Origin: Imbricaverruca yamaguchii
Taxonomy: Eukaryota; Arthropoda; Thecostraca; Neoverrucidae
Direction: 5' to 3'
Assembly: GCA_034440575.1 (NCBI GenBank)
Contig: JAOTOL010001460.1
Coordinates: forward strand, 441,501 to 505,500
Length of the DNA stretch: 64,000 bases
A program made the translations under genes and the position numbers. Shown here piece by piece: positions 23,520-34,300 of this stretch (within the stretch, counting starts at the first letter, position 1; each line of letters opens with the position of its first letter). The notes beneath the pieces are model-generated. The model was given only the letters and a program-made list of their open reading frames with translations. It was not told the origin of the DNA and did no database searches.

Positions 23520-26500
23520 TGACATTAGGGTGTATGGCAGGATACCGACGTTCTTCGAAAAACGGCTCTTGTCGCCAATTAATTGACATTAAACATTGTC
23601 ATTATGCACCAGTTTTTTTTGGGGGGAGGGTTGATTATTGGAGTTTAGGGGCGCACTGACCATACCGGTCATGCAGCGTCCATTTTTTTTCGGGAGAGGT
23701 GCTGTTTAGGATACTGTAGTACCGGTCTGCATGAAGAAATGTTGTGTTTTCGATCGGACCGGTGGCATTTAGGGGTACCGCATGAGGTTATATTGTTGGA
23801 TCCAAAAATCTGTTTTCATGACCTGAGGTCTGTGGATGACCTCGACCCAACATTTTCAGTAACGTGCTGCTCCGGTGGAATGCGTTGAATCGGCTGCCAT
23901 TGAAAAACTTTCAGTATGTATCATAACGAAAAGTTATGATGCACCAAAGCTTGGACCGACAAAGCTCAAGGGTGAACCTGATGACCTTTGATGTCAGAAC
24001 GGTTCGCTGTGCAGGCAAGCGGCTGTGGGAAGATGTTCGACTACGTGCAATCTAATTTTATCCCATTTTGAGGGTATGTACTGCCAAAATCATATAGGTG
24101 GCTGAATGCTTTCAGGGCATTTTCACAATGGTGATATTTATCGTTTTCAATCACGCAATTTTCAGCGTTAACGTGGCGTAGCCAAGTCTTTTTGCACATG
24201 TCCTGTACGTAGGCATCGAGGGTTTATATGTGACACCGGTTGTGCTACACTGGGGATATCGTTCTTAAGATTTGGGTCCTGAATATTGTAAATTTAAATA
24301 CTTCCTGAAAAAAATATTGATATCGTCCTAGCACCGTGGGACATCGGTGAATGCTAAATTGATAAGCGTGGATCATGTGCGTGTTATCAGCAACCGATGC
24401 ACACAGTATCAGTCTACCGCCTTGGTATTTGCATGTATCACAGGGTACAATACTTTGTTTGGAATCACGGCTGTTCTCCGCCTATCACTTGATACGGTGC
24501 TAAAGTTTCCTTTCTAAGAGCAGCTTTTAATTTAATGTGCAGCGTCTTTGCATACCGTATTCTGTATGGTTGATCTGCGGAACGAAATTCGGTGTGTACG
24601 AACAGTTAAGTGGCATTTATCGATACCACGTGAGGTTAGATTCTTGGATGCGATTATGTTTTTAAAATGTTAGCTGCGATGTTTTTACCTCACCGGAGGT
24701 TAGGGAATAAACATTGGCCACACATTTTCCGCAATGTGCTGCTTCAATGGAATGGGTCGAATCGTTTGCCGTTGATTAACTTACAATATGTATAGCAGCG
24801 AAAAGCTATGAGGTATCAAATACTTTTTACGCATAGCTCAGGGATTAACTTTGTGACCCATGAAGGTCAAACGGTTAGATGTGCTGCCAAACGGTTCTAT
24901 AGACGTATTCGGGAAGATATTGGCCACATGCTGTGCAAATGTCATCCGATTCTGAGGATGCAGCCACGGGGGCAGGAAACCCCTCCCCCAGCAAACAAAA
25001 TACTCTAGATCCAGAAAGAAAACCTGGGATCTTCACCACGTAAAACTAGAAATGTTCTGCATGCTAAGCGCGCCAAAAGCGGTCGCTAAAAAAATGGTTC
25101 GCCCCCCCGAGGAAAGTCCTGGCTGCGCCACTGTTCATCAAAGTGATGTGTATCATTTTTAATCTCAACTCTTAGCTTCTACGTCGACGAGCAAAAATTG
25201 TTTTGGCATTTGCGCTGCCAAAGCTTCAAATGGGATTACATAACACCGGTTGTGGTACGCTTCGGTAGAACACATCCCCGGCTCTCTTGATGTGTTTGGG
25301 ACGATATTGGCTGTGTGATTATTGTGTGATTTCCATCAGATTCTGAGTGTACCGCCACATGAGAGGCAGGCACAAGGGGGCACTGGGGCATGCACCCTTC
25401 TCCACATGGAAGATGCCCCTCCCCCCCCCTCCACCTCACCGGTCGAGAAAGGCTGGAGAGAGCCCTCTCCATTCTGGAGGGCTGGAGAGAGCCCTCTCCC
25501 TTCAATTCTTTAGCCAGAAGCATCCCTCGCAAGGCAAAGGCGCTCCTCCAGGTACTTTCGCAGTGGCGCTTCTCTGGAATGTGTCCACATTATGGCAATT
25601 CCTGGATCCATCCTTCTACCGCCGAAAATCGAAGCCTTCGCTACATGCCCCGAGTACATTTTCGCAGCCGTTTATTTATCGCTTTCAAACACGTAATTAT
25701 CAGCGTCGACTTGGCGGAGCCAAGTTCTTTTGTTATCTGGACTGTTTACATGTGCTATGTGGACATCGAAAGGGAATATATAATGTTAGTTGTGGTACAG
25801 TGGAATCATTTATCTATCAGCTGTGGACCCGTGAACATTGTAAATTGCATTGTTCAATCACGTTTCCAATCACGCAATTCTCAGCTTCTATCTCGCCGAA
25901 CGAACTTTTTTAACATGTGCGCTTCGCAGGCCTTATCTGGAAGCCTATGACACTGGATGTGGTATGCTAGGGTTCATTTTTATCTCAGCTTTGGACCACT
26001 GAACATCGTGAGTATAAATATTTTCGAAAACTATGATCTCGTCCTAACGCTGAGGAATCTCAGATAAATGTCAAGCTGATACATGTGCACAATATGCCTG
26101 CTAGTAGCAATCGGTGCATACCTTGGCATTTTACTACATTGACATTGGCGTGCATGGCATGGCGCCTTTTTGTAACACAGAAATTTATCACCTACTTTGA
26201 TGTATATTTGATGTATGATATACCACATCATTCGATATGGTATTAAATGTTGACATTACAGAGCAGTCCTGTATGTGCCTCGCCTTGGGATACCGTGGCA
26301 TCTATCTGTGTTAAGATAAATTTCATATTTTCGAACACGCAAGTGGCATTTAGGAGTAGGCACCGTGGGAGATTAGATTGATTAATGGAAAAATAGTTCT
26401 TCGTGAGCTGAGGTCAGTGAGCGACGTTGACCTCAAATTGTCACAAATGTGCTGTTTTGTTGGAATACGTTGAACCGCTTGCCGTTGGGATACCGGCAGC

Positions 26501-26700
26501 ATGTATTAAAACCAAAATTATCAGGTACCCATGATTTTCATGACATAACACAAAGGTCATCTGAGTGACCTATGAAAGACAAACAGTTCGATGTGCTGCC
26601 AAACGGCTTTGGGAATGCATTCGGAAGGTGTTGGTCACGTACTGCGATATTTACATCCTATTCTGAGTGACACGGCCAAAAATCGAACGTTACATTCAAC
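23520..26700. repeat. Degenerate long-period array, unit roughly 850-870 bp
   Basis: Blocks recur in the same order at about 23.82-24.08, 24.68-24.96 and 26.40-26.67 kb: a gag/gtt..tgacctc segment, aatgtgctgct..tggaat.cgttgaat, a gtatgta..gcgaaaagctatga segment, gaccttt/gacctat.aaggtcaaacggtt and tttgggaag. Another pair of blocks (ttatcgttttcaa.cacgcaattttcagc; cggttgtgctac) recurs at about 24.13, 25.15, 25.67 and 25.86 kb. Divergence is high, and 24.69 to 26.40 kb is about two periods. No coding capacity is evident. Confidence 0.6.
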
Positions 26701-28380
26701 ATATATATCAGATGTTAAATGCAAATACAAATGCGTCCATGTTATCATGGAGGTGGGGATCTGACGATCTGTGCCCGCAATAAGGGTTTTTATCATCATC
26801 TTTGAATGAAAAAGTTTGCACTTTTCAAATTAAAGTGGCCGACAATCGTGGAATTAAAAAATGTGTGGCCCATCGCAAAATCCTCCTCTCCCATGCTCCT
26901 TGGACAATTACTGGCTAAGTTCTTGCCACCCGTGACAAATGGTGCGTTTTTGTGTGCTCATTGTACGGGGAATTTCGCCACTTCCAAGCCGAGCAGCGTT
27001 CTTCACGAATTGCACGCAGAATTCCCTGCAGAATCCCGCGTGCACCTAATCATGGAATCGAACAAAAAAAACAGCTTCCTTCATTACCGAGAAGCTGTCG
27101 ACGCCAAGCGACGGGTCCCGAACAAACGATGCTAATGCTAGACCCGTTTGTATCCAAACCAATCGTTCCACCTGCATTTTGGACTACGGCATCCATCGTC
27201 AGCTTGTTGCTGGCATCGCATCTGCTTCACCATCTGATGGACTGCTGAAACAGGATCTCTGAAATTCATGTTGAACCCTGTAAACAAATTGAAAATAAAT
27301 TTTAAAATGCAGCACAATTAGGTAGGAATTAAGTGCGCCTATATCTTTCCTAAGATATGTCTGAAAGTTTTAATTTGGAGGGCTTTAGAAAGGCGCTGTT
27401 GGCGCCTTCCCTATGTTATATGGTACCGAACTAATGAAGGCAACTGTCTGTCGATTTGGAAGTTAATTTTAATTTAGGAATGATAAACCCTGGATGTAAT
27501 GGACTTTGGAAAATATGAGCGCATGCCATGTAACCTTCCGCTTTTCTTTGGGGAAACCTCACTTGAATAAAAGTATCATAAAAAGCGTGCTCATATTTTC
27601 TGCCCATGGATTTATTAAAACCGTTATCAACGAATGACAAGATCGTGAATAAGAGAAGAATGCAGTAAACAATTATGCCACAACTATTACATTAATAATG
27701 GATTGCTCGTCTCTGTTGACAGCTGGGAATATACAAATTTGACAAAAGTGAGACACATGGTCAATGATAATGATGCCCAGTAGTTCAAATTAAGGGCCAT
27801 GATTATGATTTAGGTGGCCGGAATACAACAGGTAATGCCGTGTGTGGTATGCAGTACTTAGACTTGAGCGTTCAATTAAATTAGGAACGTTCTGTAGACA
27901 GGGTTGGAATACGACAAGAAGAGTGACAGTATTATGCACCTGCTTGTCTAGGCACACATCCACCTAGCTATGTAAGCTTGTTCCTGGTTAGGTAGGTACC
28001 TTCCCGGATAAGTGCAAGGTAGGTAGGTAGGTACCTACCTACCTACCTACCTACCAAGGCATGTATCTTGGTTTCCCATATTGAAGGTGCTGAGTTGGTG
28101 CTCCATCTATGCCTGATTATTTGGTTCTATGTAGTTATTTTAGGAAGTAGATATACACTTAGGTAAATAGCTATGTAGAAGAAACCCTGGGACAATTTTT
28201 GGACAATTTTTCGGTTTGTTTTTGTGGTGTTTTCTAATGTGATTTGAATAGTTTTGAGATTCACCTCTTCAATTTTTGTGTGTAGGTATATCCAATTGAA
28301 ATTGGAGTATTTAAATAGTAATTTCACAAGAAAAGAACTTACAAAATAATGAAAATAAAATGGAAAACACCAGAATGTAG
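26701..28380. other. Non-coding; perfect tetranucleotide palindrome at 28.02 kb
   Basis: No gene or element recognised. The palindrome at 28018-28055 is listed separately. Small open frames at 26806-27248 have no family features. Confidence 0.5.
28018..28055. repeat. Palindromic (GGTA)n/(CCTA)n tract
   Basis: Four GGTA units run directly into about five CCTA/TACC units, so the two halves are complementary with almost no loop. Nearby sequence (ggttaggtaggtacc at about 27987) carries a smaller version. Confidence 0.9.
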
Positions 28381-28383
28381 CAT

Positions 28384-28558
28384 TTTGTTTGTTTATTGGG
28401 TGGTTCACAATACATTTGATGCACATTCACTGCTAATGACACCACCCACACTTGCTGGTGGGCCACAGGATTGGGGAATGCCCTGAGTGGTGCTAGCATC
28501 AAACCCGGGACCTTTGGTACCCATAGCCGAAACCTTAACCACTTGGCCATCCCCACCC
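28384..28558 (-). mobile_element. tRNA-derived SINE (Leu/Ser-like head), copy 1
   Basis: On the - strand: GGGGATGGCCAAGTGGTTAAG (A box), a ggtacc stem, CCCGGGTTTGATGCTAGC (B box), a body ending in cacccaataaacaaacaaa. The same family is at 46721-46892 (+) and 58379-58560 (-). It is the most diverged of the three; I see no clear target-site duplication. Confidence 0.9.
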
Positions 28559-28878
28559 CAAGATACTATTTGTAGTAATGCAGGGGTGTGAACCCAAACC
28601 TTTAAAAAATGAACAACATGTACAGAAAAGGGGGTTTGGGGTAGGATAATATATCATGAAGATTGATGTAGAATCATACAGGGGAAAAACAAACAAAAAT
28701 GTAACACCCTAACATGTTGTTACATCATCTATCATTATACCACCAAGGAACCCACAATGTTGCCATATCTATGCTATGTGGTGTGATTTTAGACAATGAA
28801 TTTCCTGACTATATATGATTTCCCAAAGAAATGTTAAATGGGGACATCCATTGTGGATAATGAAAAGCTACATGGACA

Positions 28879-30088
28879 TATGAGGTGCAATCAAAATGGT
28901 CCAAGACTGTGCATGTGAATACACTGAGAAAGTGTATTCACCATGCAGTCAAGTGCATGCAGCATGAACAAGCAGTAACAGTCATGTGTCAGTATGCCAG
29001 GTTGCATCATGCTGTAATCATTGGGGCCTGTCTTGCTCAAGCTTTCAGGACCACATTCACTGCTCATTTGAGATTCAGTATAGACCTCAAGCTTGATCAG
29101 AGTGCAAACATTAAATTATGTGTCAAACTTGAGAAATTGGCAATAGAGACCCCTGAAATGGTGTAGCAGGCTTGCAGCAGTGACACAATGAGCCAGACAA
29201 GGTGTTATGATTGGCACTCATGCTTCATCAGGGGTAGAATGTCAATGGAGGATGGTGTGATGTCAGACAACCATCAGAGAGCACATCCCCTGAATAAATT
29301 TGACAAAGTGTGTGTCAGAATCATCAAATCTGATTTAATAAAGTTGCTGACATTGCTGATGAGACATTTATATAAATTTAGGAAAGTGTTTTGGTTTTCT
29401 TCAACTGGCTTGGGTTGGCCCAACTCTCATGTGAGGATGCTCACCAGTCACTAGAGTTACATCTATGGCTATGACCCAAGGACAAAACAGCAGTTATTGC
29501 AGTGGAAGAGCACACAATATCCAAGACTGAGAAAGTGGGGCAAGCCAGGAGCAAGAGCATGCTGGTCGTTTTTCAACATTCACTGGGTTGTGCACAGTGA
29601 ATTCATTCCCCAGGGTCAGATTGTGAATGCTGATTTCTACTGTACTATTCTGAAGCATCTGAGGGAAAACAATCATTACAAATGACCCAAAACTGTGGTA
29701 GGATGGCAATTGGGTGCTCAGCATGACAGCCTACCCAATCAGTGTGTTGAATACATGCTAGTTTGTGGGCCACACCAACACAATTGTTGCTCCCCACCCA
29801 CACCATTTGCCAGATTTGGCTCCCTATGACTTCTTCCTCTTATCCAATATGAGGTTCAAGCTGAAGGGTTGTCATGTTGATACTGGAGGAGATCCAGCAT
29901 GAATATCAACTGGAACTTGACATGATTAAACAAATACTGAGCTTCCATGAAAGTTCCAAGCATTGCAGCTCAGGTAGTGGTGTATTGCTCCAAAAGGTGA
30001 CTTGGAGGGGATATTGACCAGGTTGAAATCAGGTATCCTTTATCCTTGTCATGGCCATGGTGCCAGAACTCTTTGATAGCATCTTGTA
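28879..30088 (+). mobile_element. Mariner-type DNA transposon, both ends present, inactive
   Basis: Terminal inverted repeats face each other at TA dinucleotides: left end TATGAGGTGCAATCAAAA (28879) and right end read on the - strand TACAAGATGCTATCAAAG (30088). Length is about 1.21 kb, near the usual 1.25-1.3 kb of mariner. The interior encodes a broken mariner transposase. Confidence 0.88.
28950..30020 (+). pseudogene. Mariner transposase, broken by stops and frameshifts
   Basis: Segments in order: IKLCVKLEKLAIETPEMV and RTRCYDWHSCFIRGRMSMED (helix-turn-helix DNA-binding region), then GQNSS..QWKS and SFFNIHWVVHSEFIPQGQ (first catalytic block), a ..GDNW/ HD.. region near 29700, APYDFFLLSNM (third catalytic block, about 29822-29855) and CIAPKGDLEGDIDQ near the C terminus. 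The first catalytic Asp of the usual VFFD block reads as Asn here (FFN). With several in-frame stops it cannot make an active enzyme. Confidence 0.85.
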
Positions 30089-31214
30089 TGGACTATCCCA
30101 GAAGAGCCTGTCTAAGAACTGTCCATGTTTGAAAATACTAGGGCAGTGGAGAGATGGAGGGAACAAAAACGAGAAATGTTTTGGGGAGGAAGAATGACAA
30201 CAGTTCAAAGCTCAATACAATTAATCAAGCATTTAAAACCTCTGACAATGGTGGGAGCCACATAGGGTTGGATGTTTCTAAATGTGCCCAAGCACATTTT
30301 GTATATAGTATGCATTGTTGCCATTTGACTGACTTGGCTACTGGTCTGAGCTAAAGAAGTTTGCTAAAGAAGGTCAAATCCTAGATAATGATTTTTTAAA
30401 TTAAATCTCTTCACCTCTTATAGAAAGAAAAGCATGCTAGCATCCAGCTTGGCTTGCCAATTGTGTTGTTTGCAATGTAATTTATTTTTTAACTCCTCAT
30501 TGCATTACATTTCATATCTGGCTCCCAGGGAAAATTATGGCTACTATGCTAATGGGGCACTAGTTCATCCATTGGTGTGTCCAAGAAATATAACACCAAA
30601 GGTAGTTTAAGGCCCTGCACTGTGCTGCAAAAGATCTCCATGATGCCACATTTTTCATGATATCTCATTTTTTACCGGGTGCAAAGCATAGTTTGACTGT
30701 AAATTGATCATTTGTGATGACCACAATCCAGTGGTGGTCTATGGAGTGTGAGGAAGAGGTGTATGGGTCAGATGCTCAAAGCAAATAAAAAAATATATAT
30801 GCAACTCTCATGACCATGTAGCTATATGTATGTGCCTTACATTTCAAAAGTATGATGGCCAAGCCGAACCTGGCGAGGTGCTCTGATCGCTCATATCAAC
30901 TTCTTTCCTCTTATTATATATTAACTTATTATGTTTATGTATATGAGGAAACTGCATTGGCATTTGCCTTTCCTTCTGCAAATTTGTGTGAACACACTTT
31001 TGATGATCATTTTCTTAGCATATGATAATTCGGAAATTGTCCCCTACAAAATCAGAAACTCAAAATACATATCACAAATTCAGCTACACTCACTGCAGAT
31101 AAATTAGTTAATTATTACTCAGTGGTGCAATTTTGCACACAAAGCAAGGAAGCCCTAGTTTGTTAAGCCTATTTCCATACCTGTGTCCCCAGCTGGTCTC
31201 GTGCAAGGCACGCG
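30089..31214. other. Upstream flank of the sorting-nexin gene
   Basis: No gene or element recognised. The region presumably holds the promoter and 5'UTR of the gene starting at 31215. I see no convincing TATA box or initiator close to the ATG, and the transcription start cannot be set from sequence. Confidence 0.4.
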
Positions 31215-31358
31215 ATGGAGCGCATGGCGGTGCTCAGCTGCGCGGCGCTAGTGGCCTCACTGGCACTGCTGGCGCCGCACGTGACCACTCTGCACCTGAC
31301 GCTGCTGGCACTGCTGCTGCTGGGCTCGCTCTTCCTGACGGCCAGTCTCATCCTGGAA
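31215..31358 (+). CDS. SNX19: SNX19 exon 1: N-terminal membrane hairpin
   Basis: Starts at ATG 31215 and encodes two hydrophobic stretches, AVLSCAALVASLALLA and LTLLALLLLGSLFLTASLIL, with a short polar turn (PHVTT): an ER-type hairpin anchor, as in SNX13/14/19/25. The donor chosen is GAA|GTGAGG (phase 0), which joins exon 2 in frame. An alternative phase-0 donor, GCT|GTGAAG at 31398, would add RRFLDRAKWHHQGA. GC-rich and codon-like compared with its surroundings. An upstream exon cannot be excluded. Confidence 0.55.
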
Positions 31359-34300
31359 GTGAGGCGCTTCCTCGACCGTGCCAAATGGCATCATCAGGGG
31401 GCTGTGAAGGAGAATGACAGTGGCTGGGGCACAGCCATCCGGCTTGACTTTAGTCTTAAGGCTGGGTACAAAATTCGTAGCTATCTTTTATGTAGCCAAG
31501 TATGGCGGGTAACGATCATATTTTGGATATTATGTCAGTGTGTGGTGGATGTACCAACATGGCTAAAGCCCAAATAACTAACTAACTTTGTGGCTAATGT
31601 ATCAGTTCAGGCTAGTACTTTGTCATTAACAGTGAGTGTATCTGAGACATCGTAAATGTTGATTCTGAATATAGCCAATTATCGGTGCTCGTGCAGTTTA
31701 CCGCAGTGTGCAACTGGTGTCACTATATCTACCTCTGCAATAACACTGTCTGAAGTTCGTCACCATCTCTGTCGTAATGCTGTGCAGTGTTCCCTGACAC
31801 CCTTTCAGCCTTAACATTGTACAATATGCACCTATCATTCCCTCAGCTGTCGCGCTGCAGTATCCTGCCACCCTTCACACTATTGTGTGCTGGCAGCAGC
31901 TGCTGGCCATAACACTGTGCAAAAACATAATCCCGGCAACTGCTATTCAGAACACTTGTGTGCTGAGACAGCTGCTGGCTGTAACACTGCTGTGTGCTGG
32001 CAGTAGCTGCTGGCCGTAACACTGCGCTGTATCCTGGCAACTGCTATTTGGAACACTGCCATGTGCTGAGACAGCTGCTGGTTGTGGTACTGCGCTGTAT
32101 GCCGGCAGCAGCTGCTGGCCGTAACACTGCGCTGTATCCTGGCAATTGCTATTCGGAACACTGCCGTGTGCTGATACAACTGCTGGCGATAACATTACTG
32201 CATGCTGGCAACTGCTACTTGGAACACTGCCGTGTGCTGAGACAGCGGCTGACCGTAACACTGCGCTGTGTGCTAGCAACTGCTACTCGGAACACTGCCG
32301 TGTGCTGGGACAACTGTTGGCTGTAACACTGCACTGTGTGCTGAGACAGCTGCTGGCTGTAACACTGCGCTGTGTGCTGGCGACTGCTACTCGGAACACT
32401 ACCGTGTGCTGAGACAGCGGCTGGTCATAACACTGTGTTGTATGCTGGCAACTTCTATTCGAAACACTGCCGTGTGTTGAGACAGCGACTGGCCGTAACA
32501 CTGCGCTGTGTGCTGGCGACAGCTGCTGGCGGGCAGGCCGCTGGCGTCTGAACGGTGGCGCCACTACGTGGACGAGGCGCACCTGCTGCTGCACCATGCG
32601 CTGCCGGACCAGGTGCCGGCGCCGACGCCGGCACCGGCCGCGCCACCGCCGGAACCCGCCGGAGATGAGCTGCAGGCCGAGCTGATCGGTCTGGTGGGAG
32701 ATGTGGAGCGGCAGTACATTCTCAGCTGGTCAGTGGGCTGCACGGCGGTGACACAACGTCTCCAGACGTTGAGATCTGTAGACCCGGCCACGGGCTGTCC
32801 ACCCCACCGGGGTCCACGCGACGAGTTCCTATCCATTGCCTTCAGCGAAAAGGTTCAAAGGAAGCAGGTACTCTGTGACATTAAGACTTACATGGCCACA
32901 GACACCTAATATAATCCTGACTGGACATTCAGGTAGCAGAGTTCGGACTTCTTCTAGTCGACTTCTTTGAATATATAGCAACACTAGCAGCGTTTATTCA
33001 CTACCATTGACATCGCTTGGTCCTTTTTGGTAAACATATCAGTAGTTGCCATTCCTGCTATTTTATGCATGCCATAATTCCATTTTGAACATCAATTTCC
33101 TTGCTTGGACGTCTTGCTGAATACCTTCGACTAACAATTGCTTAGATGTCTTGCTAAATGCTCTCCACTATATGAAAAATGAATTGTGTGATAATATGCC
33201 TAGTTGCTGTGGTAACTGTCGTAAACTATTGGGCGCGTCAGCTGCGGGGCGATGATATACCTCTGATGGTGTGTGTCCGTGGTCAGTTAGTGCCTTACTG
33301 ACCTGGTAAAGGGGACATGCCCCTGGCACTGCAGATGACACCAGATCACGTAACCGTGTCTTGGATGTTTTGTGGGAGGTAGCTCGCTGACTCCGCGGTG
33401 GTGACAGGCAGTGGCTCTGTCGGCTGGGAGACGTTCCGTCATGTGGGTGGCCCTCGGGGGATGAGAGGAGGAGCGGTGGTGCTGATGGACGTCTGCCGAC
33501 AGGTACTCGGACGTTAGTGGCTCTGTGCTGGCTGAGAGAGGTGGCTCTCGGGGGATGAGAGGAGGAGCGGTGGTGCTGACGGACGTCTGCCGACAGGTAC
33601 TCGGACGTTAGTGGCTCTGTGCCGGCTGAGAGAGGTGACTCGGGGGATGAGAGGAGGAGCGGTGGTGCTGATGGACGTCTCCCGACAGATACTCGGACGT
33701 TAGTGGCTCTGTGCCGGCTGAGAGAGGTGATTCTCGGGGATGAGAGGAGGAGCGGTGATGCTGACGGACGTCTGCCGACAGATACTCGGACGTTAGTGGC
33801 TCTGTGCCGGCTGAGAGAGGTGACTCGGGGGATGAGAGGAGGAGCGGTGGTGCTGATGGACGTCTCCCGACAGATACTCGGACGTTAGTGGCTCTGTGCC
33901 GGCTGAGAGAGGTGATTCTCGGGGATGAGAGGAGGAGCGGTGATGCTGACGGACGTCTGCCGACAGATACTCGGACATTAGTGGCTCTGTGCCGGCTGAG
34001 AGAGGTGACTCTCGGGGGATGAGAGGAGGAGCGGTGATGCTGATGGACGTCCGCCGACAGATACTCGGACATTAGTGGCTCTGTGCCTGCTGAGAGAGGT
34101 GACTCTCGGGGGATGAGAGGAGGAGCGGTGATGCTGACGGACGTCTGCCGACAGATACTCGGACGTTAGTGGCTCTGTGCCGGCTGAGAGAGGTGATCTC
34201 GGGGGATGAGAGGAGGGGAGGAGTGGTGCTGATGGACGTCTCCCGACAGGTACTCGGACGTTAGTGGCTCTGTGCCGGCTGAGAGAGGTGACTCGGGGGA

